NCBI GenBank assembly: GCA_036971615.1 | Contig: JAYKKR010000013.1 | Coordinates: 496,001 to 560,000, forward strand | Direction of reading: 5' to 3' | Origin: Amyloporia xantha | Lineage: Eukaryota; Basidiomycota; Agaricomycetes; Polyporales; Adustoporiaceae | DNA: 64,000 nucleotides | Shown here: in pieces, positions 1 to 14,171 of the stretch | How the letters are laid out: every line of letters starts with the position of its first letter | Numbering within the stretch: position 1 is the first letter of the stretch | Made by a program: the position numbers and the translations under genes | Notes under the pieces: model-generated | What the model was told of the DNA's origin: nothing | What the model saw: the letters and a program-made list of their open reading frames with translations, nothing else | The model's database searches: none

Positions 1-2194
1 GTACAAAGCCTTCTCCAAATAGTGCGACGCCTTCTCGAACTGATCTGCAACATGTTCCCATTCATGCAATGTCACGCATATCTAGACGAAAGTCAATATA
101 AAATCGTGCAAAATTGTCGTCCGCTCGTACCGTTTCCCACTCAATAAAATCCACCGGTATCTGAGAAGCTTCTTCCGCAGGTTGATGTTCTGAAACTTCT
201 TGCTCTTGTTGATTACCGTCATTCACGGATGTATCGGGGTTCGCTGCCGCTGAACGCTTCGAAAACCTAGTCCGGCGACCACTAGACCCCTCGCTCTTAG
301 GCTGAACGATGGGTTCATCAAGCGTGCCCCCTTGGCCGCTGCTCCCATCTGCGTCTACGTCTACGTCTGCGTCTGCATCTGCGTCTGCATCTGCGTCTGC
401 GTCTGCATCTGCGTCTGCGTCTGCGTCTGCATCTTCAGACAACTCAGTAAGCTCACTGGCAGCGTCGTCGCTCTCCAGCCCAGTCTTCAAATCTTCAGCA
501 GGATACTTTTCGTCACTCGCACCATCAACATGCTTTGTCTTCCCTTTACTGCTGCTTTTTGTCTTCTTGCTAGACTCCGGGGCAGGGGTCGTGGCCTCGT
601 TTAGCCACTCATCCGGTATTTGCTGCCACTCATCTTCTTCCATAGACTGAGCGCCGCGAAGCCTGGCACTCGCCCTCGTCCCAAAGGTCGGTCTCCTCGG
701 CGACCTTTGCGGGGATGCGCCGGTGTCGGGGTGTGCCCTATTCTGCCTTGTCGACCAAGAGTGCGACTTGCCGGCGGCAGCCAGTGCAGCAGACTGGCGT
801 TGGAACTCGGCCAGCTCTTTGGCTTGCACGTCAAGCTTCTTGTTCGCTTGCAGTTTCGCTGCCCGTGTGCTCCTCGCACTGGGCGTCTGCTCTACGATTG
901 GAGTGGATGCTTGTTTTGTCTTACCGCGAGATGAACGACCACTCGGCGTCTGCGGTTGCACCCGCTTTCGCTTCGGCGATGTCTGGGCAACAGATTCATA
1001 CTCCTGCTCTTCGCCTTTGCTCGTCGAGGGCCTAGCCTTGGACTTGTTGTTAGCGGGTCGCTTCCTTTTGAGACCCTTGGGAGGTCTAGGGGGTACGCGC
1101 TGAATCCATAAGCGATCGGCTACTCGAGACATTGATATCAGCTTGGCAAGTAAGAATGACAGACGAGGCGGATAACTGACCGCCGATCAACCAGTAAGCA
1201 TTTGTCTTTGCGTCATAACCAATGGGTTCGATTCGCTGCAGAACAGAACGAACTCCAGGGTTAGTCGGAGCCGACTCGAGCAAATCATTGAGCTCACCCA
1301 TTGAGCTGCTTCGTCGTCATCCTTCATGATGGACCTCAGACGATGGGGATTCTGAAATTGCCACTCGGTAAGGAGATGCAACGAGTCAAGCTTGACCAAC
1401 ATTGGGAGGTCTGCCCAGTCCTTGCTCTCTTCCTGAGGCATTTCGACAGCGTCCTCCTTCTTAACCAATGTGTCTTCAGGAGGCCCAGTATCTGGCTCAT
1501 ATTGCGCATTTCCATTCTGCGGTGCAGACTGTGACGCATCCTGCAGCTCTGAATGTTCAGCATTTGCCTCGCCGCTTGAATGGGCTTGTGCTGCATCTCC
1601 CGATGTCTCAACAACGCTCCCCTCCGCGTCTTCCTCTACGGAGTTCGCTGGATCGTCTGAGGGCTCGGGGGAAGGCTCTTTAGGTTCTGGGCCGATTGGA
1701 TTCGCCTCAGGGTCACGTCTCATGTATTGCTTGCGCAATCCGGTCTGCCAGGTATCCAGTCTGTCTCGCGATGGTGTAAGGGGACGTCATCGCTTGGAAA
1801 CAAGGAATACGAACGTTATTTTACGATCCTGGGTCAAGGTGTAAAGCAACCTCTGCATTACTCGCGGGAGATATAGCATAGTACCACGCGTGAGGTCGTC
1901 TTCGACATCCTATCGAAGAACGTTTAGTATTACGCCACAAGTCGCTATGCGTATTCGATCAGCTTTTCGGAAATTAAAGTGGCTGACCTGCAATGTGACA
2001 TCGTTCATGGCAAGTAAAGGTGCGAATGTAAAGAAGAACTGGCTGAACGCGGCCCACTTCCATTGTCGCCTGAGCAGCTGGAGGTCGGCAGCCCATGCGG
2101 GGTCAGACTGAGCGAGCTGCAAGAGATCATGAGGCAGGACGGTGGGAGGACCGGTAGGGGCAGGTGTCGCGGGAGTTAAAGTGCGACGAGGCAT
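1..2194 (-). CDS. DDT/WHIM-domain chromatin remodelling protein (3' part outside window)
   Basis: Likely nuclear chromatin-remodelling factor of the DDT-domain family. The first exon (2194 to 1988) starts MPRRTLTPATP and reaches a DDT-like helix (KWAAFSQFFFTFAPL). It continues through exons carrying DVEDDLTRGTMLYLPRVMQR and LDTWQTGLRKQYMRR. A WHIM-like motif RIEPIGYDAKTNAYWLIG is rebuilt by joining across a GTGAGC...CTGCAG intron near 1300-1230. The next exon is very basic (LWIQRVPPRPPKGLKRKR) and low-complexity, and contains a long Asp-Ala repeat. The last visible exon (about 70 to 1) reads VTLHEWEHVADQFEKASHY and runs off the left edge, so the C-terminus is unknown. At least five short introns keep the frame. 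The family call rests on the DDT/WHIM pattern; the exact complex (ISWI- or RSF1-like) is inference. Confidence 0.72.
351..433 (-). repeat. In-frame hexanucleotide microsatellite encoding (Asp-Ala)n
   Basis: About fourteen tandem 6-bp units of the type tctgcg/tctgca lie inside the DDT-protein gene. On the minus strand they encode an alternating Asp-Ala run in an acidic linker. The unit length is a multiple of three, so expansion or contraction would keep the frame. Confidence 0.85.
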
Positions 2195-2564
2195 CGGAGA
2201 CGCAGGCGTCCGACCTTTTTAAAGCAACTGAAGCCGGCAATCGACTAACGAAGTCTGACACGATGTCGAGGAGAAGTAGAAGCAGCCGCGAGGTTGCGAG
2301 GGCCCTTTTCTGCGGCGAAAGATGAGAGAGTAGGACAGAGAGAGCGGGGGGGTTGAGGACGTCGATGTCGGGAACGGTGAACACAGCGAGCGGTGTAATG
2401 TCGATCTCCCTCTGCTGCAGTGTTCGTCTTCATCACATCACGCGCCCGTCCAATTATTTATTTATCGTTATTTTTGACATCTGTCTATTCCAATTTCCCA
2501 CGGCCTCGGTTATCCCATCCGTCGTGTCTTCCAATCCAACGGGCATTGACTCGCGAGTCGCATC
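2195..2564. promoter_or_regulatory. Divergent intergenic region, DDT gene / Alba-like gene
   Basis: These 370 bp separate the start of the minus-strand DDT gene from the start of the plus-strand Alba-like gene, so they must hold both promoters. A minus-strand open stretch from 2384 exists but has no recognisable content or splice link to the DDT gene. I see no clear core promoter motif. Confidence 0.5.
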
Positions 2565-3413
2565 ATGTCTGCAAATGAACAGACAGCCATGACTGCACAA
2601 GCAGAAGAGGCTGATGCTGCAACAGCGACGGTGCACGAGATGAGAATCACCCAACAGGGCAAAATGCATTCGTGGGTGGACTTCGCTTTGGATTTCTTTC
2701 AGGTTGGTTCTCGCCATCCTCACTTGCGCTTTCTTGTTCTGACACTGACCTGAACAGCGCAGAAGAATCCTGAAGGAGCTTTGACGCTTCATACTCTGCC
2801 TGCAAAAAAGAATCCCTCGCCGGACGGAGCGCTAAACAATCAAGCCGCCGTCCCTCCAGAGAGTGAACAATCAGGCTCGTCGGTGGTGGTCGCCACAAAG
2901 CCGCCACGCATGCATACGTCCACGTCTACAATTCCTCGGCTCATCTCTGTGGTAGAAATCATCAAACGAGAATATCTAAAAACACTCGACCCCGAGCTGT
3001 CGGACGCCGGGAAGCTCTCCGGCCTGCATCAGTACAACGAACTCGGCGAGCTTGAGGAAAACAGCAATAATGCACCGGAAACTGCTGAAGAAGAAAGGCA
3101 GCAGGCACTTATCACTGCATTGCAGGGAAAGCGACAGTGAGACTTCTAACAGTTCTTGTCTTCCTTGAAGTCCTCTCATGTACACATCCAGTTTGAGGCA
3201 GCACAAGGTGCCATTCATGAAAGTGACCTTGTGTCTAAAAGAACTCCCAGACTTGGTCTCTAACGGGGCAACGTGAGTTTTCTGAATAAATTATGGTCTA
3301 CACTGATCCACATATCTCATATCAGGTACCAAAAGCCGCAAGTACGGATACTATCCAGGTCAGCTAAAGCCCGTCTAAAACGGAGGACAAAGAAATCTGA
3401 GATGGCCGAATAA
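2565..3413 (+). CDS. Alba-like nucleic-acid-binding domain protein
   Basis: Four exons are inferred: 2565-2702, 2763-3136, 3192-3272 and 3326-3413. All junctions are GT-AG and the frame stays open. The protein starts MSANEQTAM and contains MRITQQGKMHSWVDFALDFF, a Ser/Pro-rich linker, TIPRLISVVEIIKREYLK, LHQYNELGELEE, VPFMKVTLCLKELPDL and a basic C-terminus (SRSAKARLKRRTKKSEMAE). This order matches fungal proteins annotated as Alba-like: a small alpha/beta nucleic-acid-binding fold related to RNase P/MRP subunits. About 226 residues. Target and process are not visible from sequence. It is divergently transcribed from the DDT gene. Confidence 0.78.
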
Positions 3414-4306
3414 ATGTGTAAATACGCCCCAAATCGATGTATCTATAACTATTGTACAGATCTTGTGTCATAATGCACGCCTACAAAGGCAAGCATCGCG
3501 TTCGGACGCGGCCCTGAAGCTTGAAGACTTCTACTCTGGTCGCCAATGAACTGAAAAGTGATGTTCCGTTTGGATTTGGTTTGTATCTCTGCCAAACTGG
3601 CTCCTGAAGAAGCTCATACAGGCAAGTTGACATCAGGAAGATGCGATTAACGCTAATGATGTTGTCGTCGCTACGGACTCAATCCCTCGAATTCTACATG
3701 GTTCCCCTAAGAAGCCGAATTTGTTCTGTCATAAGTGATGTACCACCGTGCGGCCGTGATGACGATGAGAAGGATCCAATTTGTATCGCAAGAAGAATCA
3801 GTGATTCAATCCCCCAACTGCTACATCGCATTCCAAAAAATGGCCCTCTCATAGCGACGGGTACCATCGTACGCGTACGTATGGCAAAGACGAGCTGTAC
3901 ACGCAATTTCCGTTGCCCAAAAGAGCAGCGCATAGGAGGCTTGAAACTGAAGCTTATAACTTCTGATAGTAAACGTACAAATTTGCACTTCACTTCGAGT
4001 CTGTACAAGAAATCAATGCATCTGGCATTTTGCGTGATACAAGTGCATTGAATTGAGAAAATAAGGTACACAAGCATATGAAAACGACAATCGTTGCACA
4101 GACAGAAATCTACGTGAGCTCTGCGTAAGGTCTGTCTAGCTCATTACAGACACTCTTAAGATGCAACATGATTACGACTGACGACCACAGCAGATAGCAG
4201 GTTCTAAGGTCGTGTCACCATAAAATAATGCAAGACAGCACGGGCGACAACTCAGCCGCGACGAAAGCCCTCGAGAGGAAAACAGGCCAAGATATCGCAC
4301 GAAAGT
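3414..4306. other. Intergenic stretch between convergent genes, no gene seen
   Basis: This 0.9-kb gap lies between the ends of the Alba-like gene and the DBP2 gene, which converge here. Open frames of 127 and 136 codons overlap on opposite strands but show no family signature, no splice support and no codon pattern like the neighbours. It probably holds the two 3' untranslated regions. Confidence 0.5.
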
Positions 4307-6999
<2,693 letters not shown>

Positions 7000-7515
7000 G
7001 ATGTGCTGTAAGAAAAAAGAAAGCGGTAAAGGGTTACAAACGTGTGGGAAGAGTCCAGAGTAACCTGGCGAGATGGGGGTAAAGATGAAAAAAAGCGACG
7101 ACACGCCGTATCTGCTTATATATGGCGGACTCCCTGCACCGCTCAGGGTCACGGCGCGACGGTACACCCGAGGACCCCGAATTGTAACCAGTCACAACAT
7201 AGTCACATCACGCCCAAGCAGTTAGTGGACGATGTCGGACAACATAAAGCATTGGGTATCAGAAACACGAACATAGGGAATACGGCATAATTACAGAGCG
7301 AGCAAGGACGACAGCGTATATATATGATACAGACTTTCGATATGGGTTTACTCTAGAAAGCGGCGGAGAATCGTCCGCCCAAGTGCTGCAGCTCAAAGCT
7401 GTCTCATACAAGTATTCATGAAATGCAAGTGGTGGTGGTGATACAACCCGGCTGAAATGGATCCATATACTCCTGGACGAAAGCATATTGAGAACGAGCG
7501 GTGTCGGCAACGCAC

Positions 7516-8469
7516 TCACATAACGAGGCACGGGTCTTTCTTTCTTCGATGACTGGAATGATCGTCCGGATATCGTTTGCGCATCTGCCGTACAAGATCT
7601 TCGAACACCTCCGTGACATGCCAATTCCTCTTGGCAGACGTCTCGTAAAACGGGAGGTTCCAACGTCGGGCGAGATCTTGTATTGTGGCTCGCGAGACTT
7701 CGCGTTCGTTGTTCTAGACTAATTGAGCCGCTGTGGAGATGTAAAAGAGACGATGCATCGCACCAGATCTAGCTTGGTACCAACCACGACGATAGGAATG
7801 TCCTAATAGGCCATGAGCTGACCGAAGAATCCCTATTAATACACATGACGTACCTTGTCAGTACCCTTCACTTGATATATCTGCTGCCGGATAGTGTCAA
7901 TTTCTCTCAAACTGCTTTCTTGCGTCAAGCTGTGTATGATCGCCGGTTATGGCTACTGATAGTGCTGTGCGAACGCTCGGAAAACATACCTGAAAACAAG
8001 AACAAACCCTCGTCCGTTCTACACGATAAGAGCACTGAGACAACGTCACAGCGTGATCAGATATGAATTGGACATACCTGGAGATAACGTTCATTTAGAG
8101 CCGTGAACTGTTCTGTGCCTGGAGTATCGAGAATCTCGAGCTGCATCAATAGGCGTAAAGACCACCTGACGATGCGGAGTGATATTAACAGAACAAACCT
8201 CACAATCCTGACCATCCACAGTGAAATCAGTACGATACTCCTCTACGGAGCGCTCATTAGATGCCTCGGTATCAGTCGAGTGAGCAGCATACCTTCTATC
8301 GTGGGGTTGTACTGCTCAATGAACGTGTTGCGGTGGAATCGAATGGCGAGAGCCGACTTGCCTACGCCTCCAGCTACTCAAATAGAGGTAATCAGTCTAG
8401 TAGGATGCAGCCATAAAGCGCAGCCTCACCTCCCAGGACCACGGCACTGAACTTCCGCGCTGGTCGCAT
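7516..8469 (-). CDS. Ras-superfamily small GTPase, Rap/Rsr1-like, CAAX-terminated
   Basis: Membrane-anchored GTP switch protein. Eight exons (8469-8430, 8373-8293, 8242-8199, 8140-8078, 8018-7990, 7929-7854, 7802-7764, 7713-7516) encode 189 residues. Visible motifs are the P-loop GAGGVGKSAL, switch I with YNPTIEEEYRTDF, DTPGTEQF, VVGTKLDL, ETSAK, and a basic tail ending RRKKDPCLVM, a typical prenylation box. The Thr after DTPG matches Rap/Rsr1, which in yeast directs polarity. Two residues are atypical: Pro where Ras/Rap have Ala (DTAG), and Thr in place of Asn in NKxD, as in Rho GTPases. The subfamily is therefore less sure than the superfamily. One intron (8198-8141) has a GTTTG donor. It lies tandem to DBP2 and divergent to the cyclophilin gene. 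Confidence 0.88.
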
Positions 8470-8960
8470 GCGTGATACAGGACCCTGAGCAGAGGATCAA
8501 GAGGGGCAGCTGGCTGGCTGGACTCGGAGAGACGAGAAAGGCAGATGTAGAGAGCGCCTGAGCTTATGAGGCCTGCATAGAGACGCGAGTCGTGTTCACC
8601 TGGCGGATCGTGGCACGCAGAAGAGATGCCTGACATAGGCGCGCGGTGCAATATCACAAGTCACTCCGGGGTCTGAATCTGCATCCGACGTGCGCAGCTC
8701 GGTCTTACTCGAGCTGAGCCGAGCTGGCTCTCTCGCCCGGAGATATTGTATCTGGCAGTAAACGATAGTGGCATCCAGTTGTATCGGCAGGCGAGCAGTC
8801 CGTTTTCCAGATGACGGACGAGGACAACAGAGCGCTAACTAAGGAACAGGCTTAGCTTGAGTCGCTGCGGGCGGTCCCCGGTCACTGCTCGCCAAAAGTC
8901 ACCAGCCTTCAGACGCGCCTCTGATCCCAAGTCTTCTCTGTTCTACCGCAACTGCCAACC
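8470..8960. promoter_or_regulatory. Divergent intergenic region, GTPase / cyclophilin
   Basis: These 491 bp between two divergent start codons must hold both promoters. A minus-strand open frame (8657 to 8397) is a shadow. Repeated gctcg/gagct words occur near 8690-8730, but I see no motif I can name. Confidence 0.45.
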
Positions 8961-10402
8961 ATGGTGCGCCCACGAGTGTTCTTTGATATTTCTATCGACG
9001 GCACGCCTCTCGGGAGGTCAGTGAAATCGCACTAGCTTTATCGCAAATCCAGCTGCTGATATCTAGTACTTTTGTAGAGTGATCTTCGAGCTCTTCAACG
9101 ACACCGCGCCGAAGACATGCGAAAAGTGGCTATGCATCAGCACATTCTAGCGGTGATGTACTTTCATGCTGACGGCGATCTGGAATCCAGCTTCCGTGCG
9201 CTATGTACGGGCGAAAAGGGCCTATCGCCGCTGCTAGAACGACCGTTGTATTACAAGAATAGTATCATACACCGATCAATCAAAGGTTTCATGATCCAGG
9301 GCGGAGGTGTGCAGTTGTGCAATTCCATCAGGTGTTGTTGTTCACCTATCTTCTATCATCCAGACTTTACGAAACGCAATGGCACTGGTGGAGAATCTAT
9401 CTATGGTGGCACGTTCGCGGACGAGGATCTGACACGACCTCTTGACTCTGAAGGGTATGTAGGCCAGTCTTTTAATCCACCTGTCATCTATTAAATATCG
9501 CTAGCCTGCTATGTATGGCGAACAAAGGGCCCAATACAAATGGTTCTCAGTTCTTTGTAACCCTGCGAGATTGCCCGCATCTTAATGGTGCGCATTCAGC
9601 TGCGCCTGCATCCGACTTGGTGGCTAACATATCGATTTGATAGGCAAGCACGTCGTATTTGGCAGAGTTATTCGTGGATATAAGGAAGTAATCGAGAGGA
9701 TCACCGAGGTTCCAGTAGACGAGAAGGACCGCCCCACTGTTCCCGTTGTTATTCACAACTGCGGCGAACTTGTACTCCGCGCTAAGGTCCAATCGCAAGA
9801 GCCTGAAGGTAAGTCAACATCATGTAGTTGCACGTCTGACATTCTCACCTACATACTCAGTGAAAGTCTCCGCACGCTCACTGTCAGACCGCGAGAGCGA
9901 GCATTCGGGTGACGAGAGGCATCCTCATCCCAAGAAGCGTCGCCATCGTCGCTCTGAGAGTCGCGACCACGATTCGGATGAGGACGAGGACAAGGTTCGT
10001 GAAGGCCGACACCACAAGAAGAACAAGACCAAATCTAAATCCAAGTCGAAAAGCAAACACAAGAAAGGCCGTTCACTTTCCCCGTCTGCACCCAAAGGTG
10101 TCGACGAAAATGAGCCGAACCCTGATCCCGAGGTGGAGACGGAGGAGCAGTACGACGCGCGGCTGGAGAGGGAGGAGAAAGAACGGCTAGAGGCGGCGAA
10201 GAGGAGGGAGCTGGAGAGGCTGAAGAGACGCCTGGGGGAAGAGACCGCGCAGACGGCGAACGGCGTGAGGTTCAAGGGTGAGTCGCGTTGCATGTTCCCC
10301 ACGAAGCAGAAGACAGTTACTGAACACAGCCTTCGCGCCCTTACAGGCCGTGGCAGGATGAAATATGTAGATCCTGAGACTCGTGGGCATAGGGATGATT
10401 GA
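8961..10402 (+). CDS. SR-type cyclophilin, peptidyl-prolyl cis-trans isomerase (PPIG-like)
   Basis: Proline isomerase with a charged tail, likely nuclear and linked to splicing. Eight exons (8961-9016, 9078-9125, 9191-9306, 9364-9454, 9505-9587, 9644-9808, 9861-10277, 10347-10402) encode 343 residues. Residues 1-175 form the cyclophilin domain: [48 protein letters not shown] and HLNGKHVVFG. The catalytic Arg, Phe and Gln are kept. The Trp that binds cyclosporin in CypA is His here (PHLNGKH), as in PPIG-type cyclophilins. The rest is a mixed-charge Ser/Arg/Lys tail ending [18 protein letters not shown]. It is divergent from the GTPase gene. Confidence 0.92.
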
Positions 10403-10615
10403 GGACTAGGATGTAGACCCGGCACGGTGTTGTGGTCTTGCTTGCAATCTCCAGAGAGGGATTAACTACGCGCGTGCAATGGCTCGACAAATCACAGTCA
10501 TGGACCATATGCATTGTTTCGTGGAACGAGACAGTACACGCGGAGGGCCAGAGAGCCTTATTCAAGTTGATGCAGGAGTAAGCATATCGGTATACTTTCT
10601 TTCCCGACAAGATTC

Positions 10616-11165
10616 TTAATTTATACCCGTGTCGGAGACACTGTCGCCTGATTCCTTACTCTGCGCGGACTTGCGGGGTCTGCACCAAGTAAACAACGTT
10701 CCTTGGCTCTCAGGGTCGTCGATACATGTAACTTGAAGCTGAACCGGCTCATCCGTAGTAAGTACTGATTTGTAGTTCCTGATTCGCCCTGAACCCAATG
10801 TTATATTTAAGTTATATTCCGCTGCTAGCAAGTATTGCGACAAAGACGTCCCAGTGAGGTGCTTATAATTGTCCTGTGCGGTCGTGGATATCGGTACCTC
10901 CGGACCCGTTCGCAGATAGGTGTACCCCACCTATTTCGATATTGCACACTCAGCTTTTCCTCGAGCTGATACGAGACATAGTCGAAACGTATCACTGCTT
11001 GGAGCTTGGGATTGCTGGATAAGTTGACGAGTCGATCCGCGCTCCATCGTACGCGGAAAATCTGGATTAAACGAGGAAGCCTCAACAGTTTTGGGCAACG
11101 ACCTCGGTCATATAAAGAAACAGTCTCAAATGTGCTGATGCAAATAACGACCTCATAATCGTCAG
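10616..11165 (-). pseudogene. Fragment of an unrecognised protein-coding gene
   Basis: A minus-strand open stretch reads LIADDYEVVICISTFE, then PKLLRLPRLIQIFRVRW and LQAVIRFDY. It can be joined over a 47-nt GTCTCG...AATAG intron to VGYTYLRTGPEVPIST and further to a stop at 10616. The composition looks coding, but no start codon or upstream exon fits, and a stop lies just before LIADD. It looks like the C-terminal remnant of a fungus-specific hypothetical protein. I do not recognise the family. Confidence 0.35.
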
Positions 11166-11326
11166 CTATCAGTCTTGCTTAAACGATGGTTATTCGGTGT
11201 TAGAGTCTCGACCATTCCCTGATCGACAGTGATGATACAATGTAACATAAGACTCGTATATAATGATCTTCTATATTACAACGCAGAGTAGCACTCTGTC
11301 TTATATAGTAGCAACTATATTCAATG

Positions 11327-12429
11327 TCACTTCTCTACAGCCACATTGGTCGTAGCCATCAGTGTTGGGTCTACGTCGAGGTACAAACCAAACTGTACGT
11401 ACTTGGGCCTAATTTCATCCATTTCGGTATTTTCTTTTCTGTCGGTGCTGCAGGGGCGGCCGAGACAGAGGCCGCTGTCGAGGAGGCCACCGTAGATGAC
11501 TGCGCCGGAGGATCGGCGTCGAAGTTGGGCGGAGCTGGAAGGTCCTCTGCCTGCTCCAAGACGAATGGTGCCAGTGGTGCAGGAACATCGGTATCTACGT
11601 GCGATCAACATGTAGTCAGACCATGAGAGAATCAGAGCAAGCAGAAATTCATGACGTACGATTGAGCGCATCATCCTCGAACCTGAGCAACAACACCGAC
11701 GACGGGGCGAGCTGTAGCTCCACTAGCGACAAATCGCGCACCGTCGGGTCGGATACCTTGAACTCACGCTTCGGAGGTGTCTGGTCTTGCATATTAAACT
11801 AATCTCAGCCGTGGGCCCGACCCGGAAGAAGCACAGTTACGCACAGAGCACAAATTTGATAGATTTCGCGTCCTCGCGAAGCGATCCACGCACGAAAGCG
11901 TAAACAGAGCGAATCTTGTCTGTGGAGGGGGAAACGTCTTCTCAAGCTGGCTACGGTCGCTGAACTTCACACGGATTGTAGTCTGGATTTACGAAGGTTC
12001 ACAAACGCGATCACACTGTGAGGCTGAAGTGAACGCACAGTTGGCCATCGTGCGCGCTTCGCTTTCTCTTCCGATTCACGCATTGCTTGTGTCCGAAGTG
12101 GTGCATTGACTAGAGATTGTGTTCGCGCAGATAGGGAAGCCTGCGCAGCCTTCAGATCCGCGGTACTTGGTTGGAAATACGAATCAGGGAGTTCCTCTTA
12201 TACACCATGTAGAGGTTTGAAGAGATAGATTTGCAAGGATGCATAGTATCATCGACACCGGTCAAGATCAGTGAGCGGACCATACGAAAGAACTGACGCA
12301 CATACTCCGCTCAGTAGCAGATTGAGGGGCCTTGTAATACCTGAATGCGGGAAGCGGCTCTGCATTCTGCACGTCAGCGAGTGCTGAATCTGAGCTGGTA
12401 CTTGTAGCAGGTTCGATGTTGGACGACAT
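11327..12429 (-). CDS. UBX-domain protein, TUG/Ubx4-like, with a frame break
   Basis: Putative Cdc48/p97 adaptor. Six exons are inferred (12429-12306, 12196-12039, 11982-11845, 11785-11660, 11594-11403, 11334-11327). The parts read MSSNIEPATSTSSDSAL, PDSYFQPSTADLKAAQASL, TTIRVKFSDRSQLEKTFP, TDKIRSVYAFVRGSL, YQTPPKREFKVSDPTVRDL and a tail KIPKWMKLGPKK. The middle blocks form a UBX beta-grasp domain. Between LEKTFP and TDKIRS the frame shifts by two bases at a homopolymer (GGGGGAAA on the plus strand, 11927-11934), so the gene cannot be read through as given. The N-terminal ubiquitin-like domain of yeast Ubx4 and TUG is not seen upstream. It is divergent from the PITH gene (574 bp). Confidence 0.72.
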
Positions 12430-13003
12430 AGGAAACAAGAAAGTGCCGCGATGACGTGGATACTTGTACGCTGCACAGTGCACACCCTTTGTATGGGTTC
12501 AGCGCTCACTAATGATTCGCTTAGCTAAGGGAAATGACTTGAACAGTCTCGAATTCACCAGTAACGATACATACAGGACTGCAAAGACTACCAACACTAA
12601 CTCCTGCCTGATTGGCTTCCCCACGAAACGTCAGAGACTACCTAGAGAGAGATGAAGTCAGCGGAGCTAATGAATGACTGCAGAAATTGCAGATCAGAAG
12701 TGAATAGTTGTCTCAGACCGTCGACCCCAGGGCACACTGGCGAGTACACCCCTTTGGTATGAGGCCAACGGCAATCGAACGCAAATTACAAGAGTACATC
12801 ATGCAAGATAAAATGAACAGAGTACTCACAAAAGACAAGGCGGATGGGACACAAAATTTGGGATTTCTCGGGCATTTCAACGATCGCCTTGCTTGGTTCT
12901 ATTTGTCATCAGTGGCTTTAGCATTACCTCCACACCATGACGATATATTATGTACTCAATCTCAGAAAGACTTGTACGAACTCATTCTCTTCTACCGACC
13001 ACG
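12430..13003. promoter_or_regulatory. Divergent intergenic region, UBX / PITH genes
   Basis: These 574 bp lie between two opposite starts. Open frames here (for example 12708-13139) overlap the real PITH start out of frame and show no family content. I looked for a missing N-terminal UBL exon of the UBX gene and saw none. Confidence 0.4.
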
Positions 13004-13926
13004 ATGGCTCATAATCACTCTCACGGAAATTGCAATGACGAGTCGCATCACCACGATCATGAGCACGGCATCCCTGAGGCTCAGGGTCATCGAGACAATC
13101 TCTTTTCGTACATTGACCGCCCCAATGTTGTCGCATTGAATGTAGCTACCCCTGGCAAAGGACCAGAAGTCATTAAACCCTGGGACGAGCGGTTAGATGA
13201 GACTACAGTAAGGCTATAGGTATCCCGTTCTTTGCCTATTAATTTTGTCTCGCAGTTCCTAGAGTCAGACGAGGATGATCAGATGTAAGTGTCCGTTCGT
13301 TCCCATATATGATTCCCTCCCTAATCCCGCAGGATAATCCGTGTTCCATTCACGGGTTCTGTCAAGCTACGCGCGGTGCTGATCAAGGCAGGGCCCGGCG
13401 ATCAAACGCCCGCCAAAGCGGCGTTGGTAAGTGCACAGTCTACTCTGCGAGAGTATCGGAAACGATGCCAAAGTATTCTTTAGCACAGCAATATTGAGAA
13501 TGTAGACTTCTCGGATATTGCAGATCTCACCCCAGTTCAGGAATTTGACGTTGCCCAAGGCAGAGACGTAGGCGAGTATCATGTCAAGTGCGTAACTCAT
13601 TCCCCTCGATGTTAGCACAAGGATGTCTACTGACTCTGCGACTTACAGGCCAGCCAAATTCCCGAATGTCACTTCGATCACCCTGTTTTTCCCTGCCTCG
13701 CAAGGAGGGGATACGACCCGAATATACTATATTGGTTTTCTTGGGCAGTTCAGCGAGGTAATGGCGGCTCCTTTCTCGTCTTCTCACACGATCTAATTGA
13801 TCGTTATTCTGCAACGTGCAGCGCAAAAATGCGCCTGTTATAACAGTGTATGAATCGCAGGCCAATCTTGCTGATCACGAGAAGATCCAGGGCATGGATG
13901 GCAATCTCAGTACTCCGCAGCCCTAA
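13004..13926 (+). CDS. PITH domain protein (TXNL1 C-terminal/PITHD1 family)
   Basis: Six exons (13004-13207, 13256-13284, 13333-13426, 13484-13587, 13649-13757, 13822-13926) give 214 residues. The N-terminus is His-rich (MAHNHSHGN...SHHHDHEHG). The PITH domain follows: LFSYIDRPNVVALNV, KPWDERLDET, IIRVPFTGSVKLRAVLIKAG, NVDFSDIADLTPVQEFDV, KFPNVTSITLFFPAS and TRIYYIGFLGQF. PITH is a jelly-roll domain first known from a proteasome-associated thioredoxin-like protein. No thioredoxin domain is present here, so this is the stand-alone PITHD1-type protein. The His-rich start could bind metal, which is inference. Confidence 0.9.
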
Positions 13927-14171
13927 TGACGTCAGAATACTGGACAGGCATAGCATCATATCAATGTATTTTGTACATCCCCATGTAGCAGTAAGTGCGC
14001 GTCTTCTGGTAAATCCAACTGTACATTTTCCTCAATGAAGAATCTGACCGCCACCCCGGATGTCAAACGTCGATGTCCCCCAATTGATTGGTAGAATAAA
14101 CTTTCATCTTCCGGGATATCATATTGTACAGAATGTAGACAGCTACCATGTAGTACAAATCAAGAAAGGCT

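Noticed and set aside
309..1103. Several plus-strand open frames over the DDT gene
   Set aside because: They are shadows of the minus-strand exon; the poly-Ser or Val-Cys runs come from the microsatellite read in other frames.
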